Shown here piece after piece: positions 1 to 4,970 of a stretch of 5,241 bases of DNA. The stretch spans positions 1 to 5,241 of the forward strand of contig CANKBT010000245.1 in the NCBI GenBank assembly GCA_947479995.1. The letters are read 5' to 3'. The translations under genes were made by a program, and so were the position numbers. This stretch comes from Frankiaceae bacterium. Lineage in GTDB: Bacteria > Actinomycetota > Actinomycetes > Mycobacteriales > SCTD01. How positions within the stretch are numbered: the stretch's first letter is position 1; each line of letters starts with the position of its first letter. The notes under the pieces are model-generated. The model was given only the letters and a program-made list of their open reading frames with translations. It ran no database searches and had not been told where the DNA came from.

Positions 1-212
1 AGCTCGACGAGGACTTCCTGCGCGCGCTCGAGCACGGCGCGCCGCCGATGGGCGGCATGGGGCTCGGCGTCGACCGGCTGGTGATGCTGCTGACCGGGCT
101 GCCGATCCGGGAGACCATCCTGTTCCCGCTCGTCCGCCCGGAGGGCGGCGGGGCGGCCAGCCGACCGGAGGGCGGGGGCGCGGCCAGCCGCCCGGAGGGC
201 GGGGACGCGTGA
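1..212 (+). CDS. lysS: Lysine--tRNA ligase (class II), C-terminal end, partial
   Basis: This is the 3' end of a gene cut by the window edge; the reading frame begins at base 3 and stops at TGA 210-212. The visible protein contains APPMGGMGLGVDRLVMLLTG followed by LPIRETILFPLVRPE. That is class II aminoacyl-tRNA synthetase motif 3 (GxGxDR, with the ATP-contacting Arg), in the form typical of lysyl-tRNA synthetase. AspRS and AsnRS have related motifs, but the PPxGGxGxGxDRLVMLLTG context favours LysRS. The enzyme charges tRNA-Lys with lysine in the cytoplasm. LysRS usually ends close to the FPLVRPE segment. Here it continues with about 22 further Gly/Ala/Pro-rich residues made of RPEGGGAAS-type repeats. 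The stop overlaps the next gene's GTG start by 4 bp. Placement upstream of lsr2 and clpC agrees with the known actinobacterial gene order. Confidence 0.93.
   Translation, partial: LDEDFLRALEHGAPPMGGMGLGVDRLVMLLTGLPIRETILFPLVRPEGGGAASRPEGGGAASRPEGGDA
135..209 (+). repeat. 27-bp in-frame tandem repeat in the lysS 3' end
   Basis: Two full 27-bp units (135-161 and 162-188) and a partial third (189-209) encode RPEGGGAAS, RPEGGGAAS and RPEGGDA. The units differ at only a few bases, and the repeat length is a multiple of three, so the frame is kept. Each unit contains GGAGGG at the same phase (140-145, 167-172, 194-199). It looks like a slippage or unequal-crossover expansion of the lysS tail. Confidence 0.9.
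194..199 (+). promoter_or_regulatory. Shine-Dalgarno for the DUF2252 gene, inside the lysS repeat
   Basis: GGAGGG lies 9 bases before the GTG at 209. It supports that start over the later ATG at 311, which would remove the beginning of the conserved domain. The motif belongs to the last copy of the 27-bp repeat. Confidence 0.6.
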
Positions 213-1510
213 CCGGCGACCGCCAGGCCCGGGTCGTCGAGGTGCTCGTCGACGCCTTCTCCGACCTGGTGGCCGCCGACCCGGCCGCGTTCCGGCGCAA
301 GTTCCGCACGATGGCCGGCGACCCGTTCGCCTTCTACCGCGGCTCGGCCTGCCTGTTCTACGCCGACGCCGCCGAGCGCGACGACCCGTGGGCCGACGAG
401 CGCACCGCCCGGGTGTGGGTGCAGGGCGACCTGCACGCGCAGAACTTCGGGACGTACATGGACGGCGAGGGCCTGCTCGTCTTCGACGTCAACGACTTCG
501 ACGAGGCCTACCTCGGCCACTTCACCTGGGACCTGCAGCGCTTCGGCGCGAGCACGGCGCTCCTCGGCTGGACCAAGGCGCTGTCCGACGAGGACATCTC
601 CGGGCTGGTCGAGACCTACGCCGGGGCCTACCTCGACCAGGTGCGCGACTTCGCCCTGCACCCCGCGGACGAGCAGTGGCGGCTCGGCCTCGACACCGCC
701 ACCGGCGCGGTGCTCGAGGCGCTGCACGAGGCGCAGCGCTCCTCGCGGGTGGCGCTGCTCGACTCGGTCACCGAGGTGCACGGCGGCGCGCGGCGCTTCT
801 CCGACGGCCGCGGCGTGCGGCGGCTCGACGACGCCGAGCGCGGCCGCGTGGAGACGGCCTTCGCGGCGTACCTCGAGACGATCCCGGAGGCCAAGCGCTT
901 CCGCAGCCTCACGTACGCGCTCAAGGACGTCGTCGGCAAGTCGGGCTTCGGCATCGGCAGCGCCGGGCTGCCGGCGTACAACGTGCTCGTCGAGGGGCCG
1001 ACGCAGGCGCTCGAGAACGACGTCGTCCTCACGATCAAGCAGGGCGGGGTCGCGGCGCCCAGCCGGGTCGTCGACGACGCGCGCGCCCGCGAGGCCTTCG
1101 CGCACCACGGCCACCGCACCGCGGTGTCGCAGCGCGCGCTGCAGGCGCACGCCGACCCGTGGCTCGGCTGGTGCGAGCTCGACGGCACCGGCTTCGTGGT
1201 CTCGGAGTACAGCCCGTACGAGGCCGACCTCGACTGGACGGGGCTCACCGAGCCCGACGACATGCGCGAGGTGGTCGCGCAGCTGGGCCGGGCGACCGCC
1301 AGGGTGCACTGCGTGAGCGACGCCGACGACTCCTCGACGCCGCTCGTCGACTTCCAGGTCGAGGAGGCCGTGCTGGCGGTCGTCGACGGCCGCGAGCGGG
1401 AGTTCATCGCCGACCTCGTCGCGTTCTCGCACGACTACGCCGCCCGCGTGCGCGAGGACCACGCGCACTTCGCCGACGCCTTTCGCAGCGGGCTCATCCC
1501 GGGCGTCTGA
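209..1510 (+). CDS. DUF2252 family protein (kinase-like fold, function unknown)
   Basis: A 433-aa, probably cytoplasmic protein with no signal peptide or membrane segment. The N-terminal third carries the DUF2252 signature: RRKFRTMAGDPFAFYRGSA (29-47), then VQGDLHAQNFG (71-81), FDVNDFDEA (92-100) and WDLQRF (107-112). GDLHAQN followed by a DFD-type acidic motif resembles the catalytic loop and metal-binding Asp of aminoglycoside-phosphotransferase-like kinases. Further on, GFGIGSAG (246-253) resembles a glycine-rich loop, and VVLTIKQ (272-278) resembles the VAIK lysine strand, with K277 as candidate ATP-contacting residue. VVSEYSPYEADLDW (330-343) could be a hinge-like segment. The substrate is unknown and I do not assign one. 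The GTG start overlaps the lysS stop in GTGA, so translational coupling is likely. Transcription probably comes from the lysS promoter outside the window. Family assignment is firm; phosphotransfer activity is inference. Confidence 0.88.
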   Translation: MTGDRQARVVEVLVDAFSDLVAADPAAFRRKFRTMAGDPFAFYRGSACLFYADAAERDDPWADERTARVWVQGDLHAQNFGTYMDGEGLLVFDVNDFDEAYLGHFTWDLQRFGASTALLGWTKALSDEDISGLVETYAGAYLDQVRDFALHPADEQWRLGLDTATGAVLEALHEAQRSSRVALLDSVTEVHGGARRFSDGRGVRRLDDAERGRVETAFAAYLETIPEAKRFRSLTYALKDVVGKSGFGIGSAGLPAYNVLVEGPTQALENDVVLTIKQGGVAAPSRVVDDARAREAFAHHGHRTAVSQRALQAHADPWLGWCELDGTGFVVSEYSPYEADLDWTGLTEPDDMREVVAQLGRATARVHCVSDADDSSTPLVDFQVEEAVLAVVDGREREFIADLVAFSHDYAARVREDHAHFADAFRSGLIPGV

Positions 1511-1516
1511 CGCCCG
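1500..1516 (+). terminator. Small hairpin over the DUF2252 stop codon
   Basis: CGGGCGT-CTG-ACGCCCG forms a perfect 7-bp stem with a 3-base loop spanning the TGA stop (1508-1510). There is no T-run after it. It could be a weak terminator or 3'-end stabiliser for the lysS-DUF2252 transcript, or chance in GC-rich DNA. Confidence 0.35.
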
Positions 1517-1600
1517 TTCCCGACAATGGCGCGGATTGTGCTTCACTGATCTTGACGGGCGCCTTACCAGATGGCACCGACGACATTGTTGGGACAAGAC
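1511..1600 (+). promoter_or_regulatory. AT-richer lsr2 leader, probable promoter region
   Basis: By direct count 37 of these 90 bases are A or T (about 41%), clearly more than in the flanking coding DNA. TTGACG at 1552-1557 matches a -35 box, but no good -10 lies 16-19 bases after it, so I do not assign a precise promoter. Small inverted elements are visible: ACAAT (1523-1527) with ATTGT (1535-1539), and TTGT (1586-1589) with ACAA (1594-1597). The GGGA at 1591-1594, 6 bases before the ATG, is the only Shine-Dalgarno-like element and is weak. Because Lsr2 binds AT-rich DNA, autoregulation here is a reasonable inference. Confidence 0.45.
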
Positions 1601-1972
1601 ATGGCGCAGAAGGTCAGCGTCGTCCTCGTGGACGACATCGACGAGTCCGAGGCGACCGAGACGGTCTCGTTCTCGCTCGACGGCAACGCCTACGAGATCG
1701 ACCTCAACGACGAGCACGCGGCCGAGCTGCGCGACGCCTTCGCCCCCTGGGTCGGCGCCGCCCGCCGCGCGGGCCGCTCGGCCGCCCCGGCCAAGCGCGC
1801 CGCCGGCCGCCCGCGCTCGTCGGGCTCGTCCGGCGGCGGGGCCGCGGCGTCCGGCTCGGACCGAGAGCGCACGCAGGAGATCCGCGAGTGGGCCCGCAAG
1901 AACGGCCACACCGTGAGCGACCGCGGCCGCCTGTCGGCGACCGTCGTCGAGGCCTACGAGGCGGCGCACTAG
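1601..1972 (+). CDS. lsr2: Lsr2 nucleoid-associated, H-NS-like silencing protein
   Basis: A 123-aa protein that bridges and silences AT-rich DNA in actinobacteria, including horizontally acquired regions. The N-terminal dimerisation/oligomerisation domain runs from MAQKVSVVLVDDID to about residue 56 and includes the strands around TVSFSLDGNAYEIDL (21-35). A flexible basic Ser/Gly/Ala-rich linker follows (about 57-86). The C-terminal DNA-binding domain (about 87-123) contains IREWARKNGHTVSDRGRLS, where R108-G109-R110 is the RGR minor-groove hook of the family, and ends VVEAYEAAH. The start at 1601 is chosen because MAQKV is the conserved Lsr2 N-terminus; the in-frame ATG at 1571 would add ten residues not seen in the family and has no ribosome-binding site. 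The protein is slightly longer than the 112-aa mycobacterial protein, mainly in the linker. A strong terminator follows, which separates it from clpC. Confidence 0.96.
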   Translation: MAQKVSVVLVDDIDESEATETVSFSLDGNAYEIDLNDEHAAELRDAFAPWVGAARRAGRSAAPAKRAAGRPRSSGSSGGGAAASGSDRERTQEIREWARKNGHTVSDRGRLSATVVEAYEAAH

Positions 1973-1993
1973 CCCGTCCCGCGCCCGCCCGCC

Positions 1994-2025
1994 CGACGGC
2001 CCGCCCCTGCCGGGGCGGGCCGTCG
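1994..2025 (+). terminator. Hairpin terminator after lsr2
   Basis: CGACGGCCCGCCCC (1994-2007) and GGGGCGGGCCGTCG (2012-2025) pair perfectly over 14 bp around the 4-base loop TGCC, starting 21 bases after the lsr2 stop. No T-tract follows, which is common for actinobacterial terminators. It implies that clpC has its own promoter. Confidence 0.85.
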
Positions 2026-2055
2026 CGCGTTCAGCCCTGAGCGCAACGGCGGCCG

Positions 2056-2081
2056 GGAGTGCCGCGCGGGTGTGGACCGTT
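2056..2081 (+). promoter_or_regulatory. Weak SigR/SigH-like promoter match upstream of clpC
   Basis: GGAGT (2056-2060), 18 bases, then GTT (2079-2081) matches the actinobacterial SigR/SigH consensus GGAAT-N18/19-GTT at 7 of 8 positions with correct spacing. Members of this sigma regulon are known to include clpC in Streptomyces and relatives. The match is short enough to arise by chance, so this is only a candidate. Confidence 0.3.
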
Positions 2082-2114
2082 GTGACCCGGTGAGACCCGA
2101 CGCACGGCAGTGCC

Positions 2115-2160
2115 GAGGGACCCGGTGGTCCTCGCCGTCACCCGACGGGGTGGGCCCACC
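2115..2160 (+). repeat. Three consecutive inverted repeats upstream of clpC
   Basis: Three dyads abut each other. First, GAGGGACC-CGGT-GGTCCTC (2115-2133) is a 7-bp stem with one bulged G. Second, CCGTC-ACCC-GACGG (2135-2148) is a perfect 5-bp stem. Third, GGTGGGCCCACC (2149-2160) is a perfect 12-bp palindrome. They end 5 bases before a TAGTCT -10-like box. They may be regulator-binding sites, or leader hairpins if transcription starts further upstream. Confidence 0.6.
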
Positions 2161-2171
2161 GGGGCTAGTCT
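2142..2171 (+). promoter_or_regulatory. Candidate housekeeping promoter of clpC
   Basis: TAGTCT (2166-2171) fits the actinobacterial -10 form TAnnnT. An imperfect -35 (CCGACG, 2142-2147, sharing GACG with TTGACG) lies 18 bases upstream. The 12-bp palindrome 2149-2160 falls inside the spacer. The predicted leader would be about 45-50 bases. I saw no clear ClgR-type GTTCGC/GCGAAC dyad. Confidence 0.4.
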
Positions 2172-2213
2172 GCGAGTGGTACGAGCTGATCCGGCCCGGT
2201 CCGCCCGCCCCGT

Positions 2214-2219
2214 GAGGAG
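2214..2219 (+). promoter_or_regulatory. clpC Shine-Dalgarno
   Basis: GAGGAG sits 6 bases before the ATG at 2226. It fixes that start, which also gives the conserved ClpC N-terminus MFERFTDRARRVVVLAQEEA. Confidence 0.85.
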
Positions 2220-2225
2220 CGACAG

Positions 2226-4739
2226 ATGTTCGAGCGCTTTACCGACCGAGCCCGCCGCGTTGTCGTCCTGGCCCAGGAAGAGGCCCGGATGCTCAACCAC
2301 AACTACATCGGGACCGAGCACATCCTGCTCGGCCTCATCCACGAGGGCGAGGGCGTCGCCGCCAAGGCCCTCGAGTCCCTGGGCATCAGCCTCGAGGGCG
2401 TGCGCAGCCAGGTCGAGGAGATCATCGGCCAGGGCCAGCAGGCCCCGTCCGGCCACATCCCCTTCACGCCGCGCGCCAAGAAGGTGCTGGAGCTGTCGCT
2501 GCGCGAGGCGCTGCAGCTCGGCCACAACTACATCGGCACCGAGCACATCCTGCTCGGGCTGATCCGCGAGGGCGAGGGCGTCGCCGCCCAGGTCCTCGTC
2601 AAGCTCGGCGCCGACCTCAACCGCGTGCGCCAGCAGGTCATCCAGCTGCTGTCGGGCTACCAGGGCAAGGAGACCGCGGGCGCGTCCGGCGGCCCGGCCG
2701 AGGGCACCCCGTCGACGTCGCTGGTGCTCGACCAGTTCGGCCGCAACCTCACGCAGGCGGCGCGCGAGTCCAAGCTCGACCCGGTCATCGGGCGCGAGAA
2801 GGAGATCGAGCGCGTCATGCAGGTGCTGTCGCGCCGCACCAAGAACAACCCGGTGCTCATCGGCGAGCCCGGCGTCGGCAAGACGGCCGTCGTCGAGGGC
2901 CTCGCGCAGGCGATCATCAAGGGCGAGGTCCCGGAGACGCTGAAGGACAAGCAGCTCTACACCCTCGACCTCGGCGCCCTGGTCGCCGGCAGCCGCTACC
3001 GCGGTGACTTCGAGGAGCGCCTGAAGAAGGTCCTCAAGGAGATCCGCACCCGCGGCGACATCATCCTGTTCATCGACGAGATCCACACCCTCGTCGGTGC
3101 GGGTGCCGCCGAGGGCGCGATCGACGCCGCCAGCATCCTCAAGCCGATGCTGGCCCGCGGCGAGCTGCAGACGATCGGCGCGACCACCCTCGACGAGTAC
3201 CGCAAGTACCTCGAGAAGGACGCCGCGCTCGAGCGCCGCTTCCAGCCGATCCAGGTCGGCGAGCCGTCGCTGGCCCACACGATCGAGATCCTCAAGGGCC
3301 TGCGCGACCGCTACGAGGCGCACCACCGCATCTCGATCACCGACGCCGCGCTCGTCGCCGCCGCCACGCTGGCCGACCGCTACATCAGCGACCGGTTCCT
3401 GCCGGACAAGGCGATCGACCTCATCGACGAGGCCGGCTCGCGCATGCGCATCCGCCGCATGACCGCGCCGCCGGACCTCCGCGAGTTCGACGAGAAGATC
3501 GCCGGCGTCCGCCGCGACAAGGAGTCGGCGATCGACGCGCAGGACTTCGAGAAGGCCGCGTCGCTGCGCGACCGCGAGAAGACCCTGCTCGGCGAGAAGG
3601 CGCAGCGCGAGAAGGAGTGGAAGGCCGGCGACATGGACGTCGTGGCCGAGGTCGACGACGAGCAGATCGCCGAGGTCCTGGAGATCTGGACGGGCATCCC
3701 CGCCGTCCGGCTCACCGAGGCCGAGACCGCCCGCCTCCTGCGCATGGAGGAGGAGCTCCACAAGCGCGTCATCGGCCAGGAGCAGGCCATCGTCGCCGTC
3801 TCCAAGGCCATCCGCCGCACCCGCGCCGGCCTCAAGGACCCGAAGCGCCCCGGTGGCTCGTTCATCTTCGCCGGCCCGTCCGGCGTCGGGAAGACCGAGC
3901 TGTCCAAGACGCTCGCCGAGTTCCTGTTCGGCGACGAGGACAGCCTGATCCTGCTCGACATGAGCGAGTTCATGGAGAAGCACACGGTCTCGCGCCTCGT
4001 CGGCTCGCCCCCCGGCTACGTCGGCTACGAGGAGGGCGGCCAGCTCACCGAGAAGGTGCGCCGCAAGCCGTTCTCGGTCGTGCTGTTCGACGAGGTCGAG
4101 AAGGCCCACCCGGACGTGTTCAACACGCTGCTGCAGATCCTGGAGGACGGTCGCCTGACCGATTCCCAGGGCCGGATGGTGGACTTCAAGAACACCGTCA
4201 TCATCATGACGAGCAACCTCGGCACCCGTGACATCGGCAAGGGCTTCAACCTTGGGTTTCAGAAGGACAACGACAAGACCGGCGCGTACGACCGGATGAA
4301 GAACAAGGTGCAGGACGAGCTCAAGCAGCACTTCCGCCCCGAGTTCCTCAACCGCATCGACGACATCGTCGTGTTCACGCAGCTCGGCGAGGACGAGATC
4401 CTGCAGATCGTGGACCTCATGCTCGCCCGGGTCGACGGCCAGCTGAAGAACCGCGACATGGGCCTGGAGCTCACGCCCGCGGCCAAGAAGCTGCTCGCCG
4501 ACAAGGGCTACGACCCCGTGCTCGGTGCCCGGCCGCTGCGCCGCACCATCCAGCGCGAGATCGAGGACGCCCTGTCCGAGCAGATCCTGTTCGGCACCCG
4601 CAAGAGCGGCGAGATCGTCGTGGTCGACGTCGAGGGCGAGGGCGCCGACGCGACCTTCACCTTCCGCGGCGAGCCCAAGCCGGTCTCGGTGCCCGACGCG
4701 CCGCCGGCCGACCTCACCAAGCGCGCCGCGGGCGAGTAG
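2226..4739 (+). CDS. clpC: ATP-dependent Clp protease unfoldase ClpC (Hsp100/AAA+)
   Basis: An 837-aa cytoplasmic hexameric unfoldase that threads substrates into ClpP. The N-terminal domain has two Clp_N repeats, each with NYIGTEHILLGL (26-37 and 101-112). AAA+ module 1 has Walker A GEPGVGKT (213-220), pore loop GSRYRG (255-260), Walker B LFIDE (281-285) and an arginine-finger region ERRF (336-339). The middle domain, about 417-462, is a short charged coiled coil with a UVR-like segment (FEKAASLRDREK), which marks ClpC rather than ClpB. AAA+ module 2 has Walker A GPSGVGKT (550-557), pore loop GSPPGYVG (593-600), Walker B VVLFDE (618-623), the ClpP-docking loop LGF within GFNLGF (673-678) and sensor-2 GARPLRR (767-773). 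All catalytic motifs are intact. Length matches the family. It is flanked by hairpin terminators, so it is probably monocistronic. Confidence 0.98.
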   Translation: MFERFTDRARRVVVLAQEEARMLNHNYIGTEHILLGLIHEGEGVAAKALESLGISLEGVRSQVEEIIGQGQQAPSGHIPFTPRAKKVLELSLREALQLGHNYIGTEHILLGLIREGEGVAAQVLVKLGADLNRVRQQVIQLLSGYQGKETAGASGGPAEGTPSTSLVLDQFGRNLTQAARESKLDPVIGREKEIERVMQVLSRRTKNNPVLIGEPGVGKTAVVEGLAQAIIKGEVPETLKDKQLYTLDLGALVAGSRYRGDFEERLKKVLKEIRTRGDIILFIDEIHTLVGAGAAEGAIDAASILKPMLARGELQTIGATTLDEYRKYLEKDAALERRFQPIQVGEPSLAHTIEILKGLRDRYEAHHRISITDAALVAAATLADRYISDRFLPDKAIDLIDEAGSRMRIRRMTAPPDLREFDEKIAGVRRDKESAIDAQDFEKAASLRDREKTLLGEKAQREKEWKAGDMDVVAEVDDEQIAEVLEIWTGIPAVRLTEAETARLLRMEEELHKRVIGQEQAIVAVSKAIRRTRAGLKDPKRPGGSFIFAGPSGVGKTELSKTLAEFLFGDEDSLILLDMSEFMEKHTVSRLVGSPPGYVGYEEGGQLTEKVRRKPFSVVLFDEVEKAHPDVFNTLLQILEDGRLTDSQGRMVDFKNTVIIMTSNLGTRDIGKGFNLGFQKDNDKTGAYDRMKNKVQDELKQHFRPEFLNRIDDIVVFTQLGEDEILQIVDLMLARVDGQLKNRDMGLELTPAAKKLLADKGYDPVLGARPLRRTIQREIEDALSEQILFGTRKSGEIVVVDVEGEGADATFTFRGEPKPVSVPDAPPADLTKRAAGE
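2297..2588 (+). repeat. Near-identical DNA segments encoding the two Clp_N repeats
   Basis: Bases 2297-2363 and 2522-2588 are 67-bp segments offset by 225 bp (75 codons) and differ at only 4 positions, three of them silent and one His/Arg. They encode the core of the duplicated Clp_N domain. Protein-level duplication is normal for ClpC; the near identity at silent positions is the noteworthy part. Confidence 0.85.
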
Positions 4740-4753
4740 CCCACCGCGCACGC

Positions 4754-4791
4754 CCGACGGGCGGTCACCCTCCGGGGTGGCCGCCCGTCGG
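4754..4791 (+). terminator. Hairpin terminator after clpC
   Basis: CCGACGGGCGGTCACCC (4754-4770) pairs with GGGTGGCCGCCCGTCGG (4775-4791) over 17 bp with one G-T wobble (4765/4780) and the tetraloop TCCG. It starts 15 bases after the clpC stop and lacks a T-tract. Being a near-perfect dyad, it could also stop antisense transcripts from mutY. Confidence 0.85.
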
Positions 4792-4810
4792 CGTCCCCGG
4801 CCCGTGCGGC

Positions 4811-4939
4811 CGCGACCACTGCACCCGTGCGCTCGCGAGCCGGGCTGCCGCGTGCAGTCATCACCCGGCGCGGGGCGCGCAGGCGCGACCACTGCACCCC
4901 GGGCGGCGCCGGGCGTGCCCCCGCGTGCAGTGATCACCC
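4811..4939. repeat. Two tandem 56-bp palindromic units, 73-bp period, between convergent genes
   Basis: Unit A (4811-4866) and unit B (4884-4939) are separated by 17 bp. Their left arms CGCGACCACTGCACCC (4811-4826 and 4884-4899) are identical. Their right arms (4848-4866 and 4921-4939) read CCGCGTGCAGTCATCACCC in A and differ at one base in B. The 21-bp centres are diverged (about 9 of 21 match). Within each unit the arms are inverted: ACTGCAC (4818-4824; 4891-4897) faces GTGCAGT (4852-4858; 4925-4931). Each centre has its own short palindrome: GCTCGCGAGC (4831-4840) in A and CGGCGCCG (4904-4911) in B. No credible gene lies here. It could be a REP/MITE-like element, paired protein-binding sites or structured 3' UTR. 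Confidence 0.85.
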
Positions 4940-4961
4940 CGGGCGGCACGTCGCGCCCGGG
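4938..4961 (-). terminator. Possible mutY terminator hairpin
   Basis: CCCGGGCG (4938-4945) and CGCCCGGG (4954-4961) form an 8-bp stem with an 8-base loop, beginning 9 bases past the mutY stop on the - strand. There is no T-tract. It abuts the end of the second tandem palindromic unit. Confidence 0.45.
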
Positions 4962-4970
4962 CCGAGGGCG

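Noticed and set aside
628..1407. 259-codon - strand frame inside the DUF2252 gene
   Set aside because: Ser/Arg/Thr-rich shadow translation without motifs; the sense strand carries conserved DUF2252 motifs.
1571..1600. Upstream ATG start for lsr2 at 1571
   Set aside because: It adds MAPTTLLGQD before the conserved MAQKV start, has no Shine-Dalgarno, and such an extension is not typical of Lsr2.
388..2040. 550-codon + strand frame across the DUF2252 gene, lsr2 and their intergenic region
   Set aside because: Its product is dominated by Arg/Ala/Gly/Pro, has no domain, and overlaps two firmly identified genes in another frame.
2031..2225. ClgR operator or CIRCE/HAIR-type heat-shock operator upstream of clpC
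   Set aside because: No clear GTTCGC/GCGAAC dyad and no long CIRCE- or HAIR-like inverted repeat could be found by reading both strands.
4811..4939. CRISPR array
   Set aside because: Only two units, each internally palindromic with variable centres rather than identical repeats with unique spacers, and no cas genes in the window.
2031..4949. Very long open frame on the - strand (972 codons) antisense to clpC
   Set aside because: It mirrors clpC, whose motifs are all intact on the + strand. Its translation is low-complexity Leu/Ala/Asp/Val/Arg-rich with no recognisable domain, as expected for the antisense of a GC-rich coding sequence.
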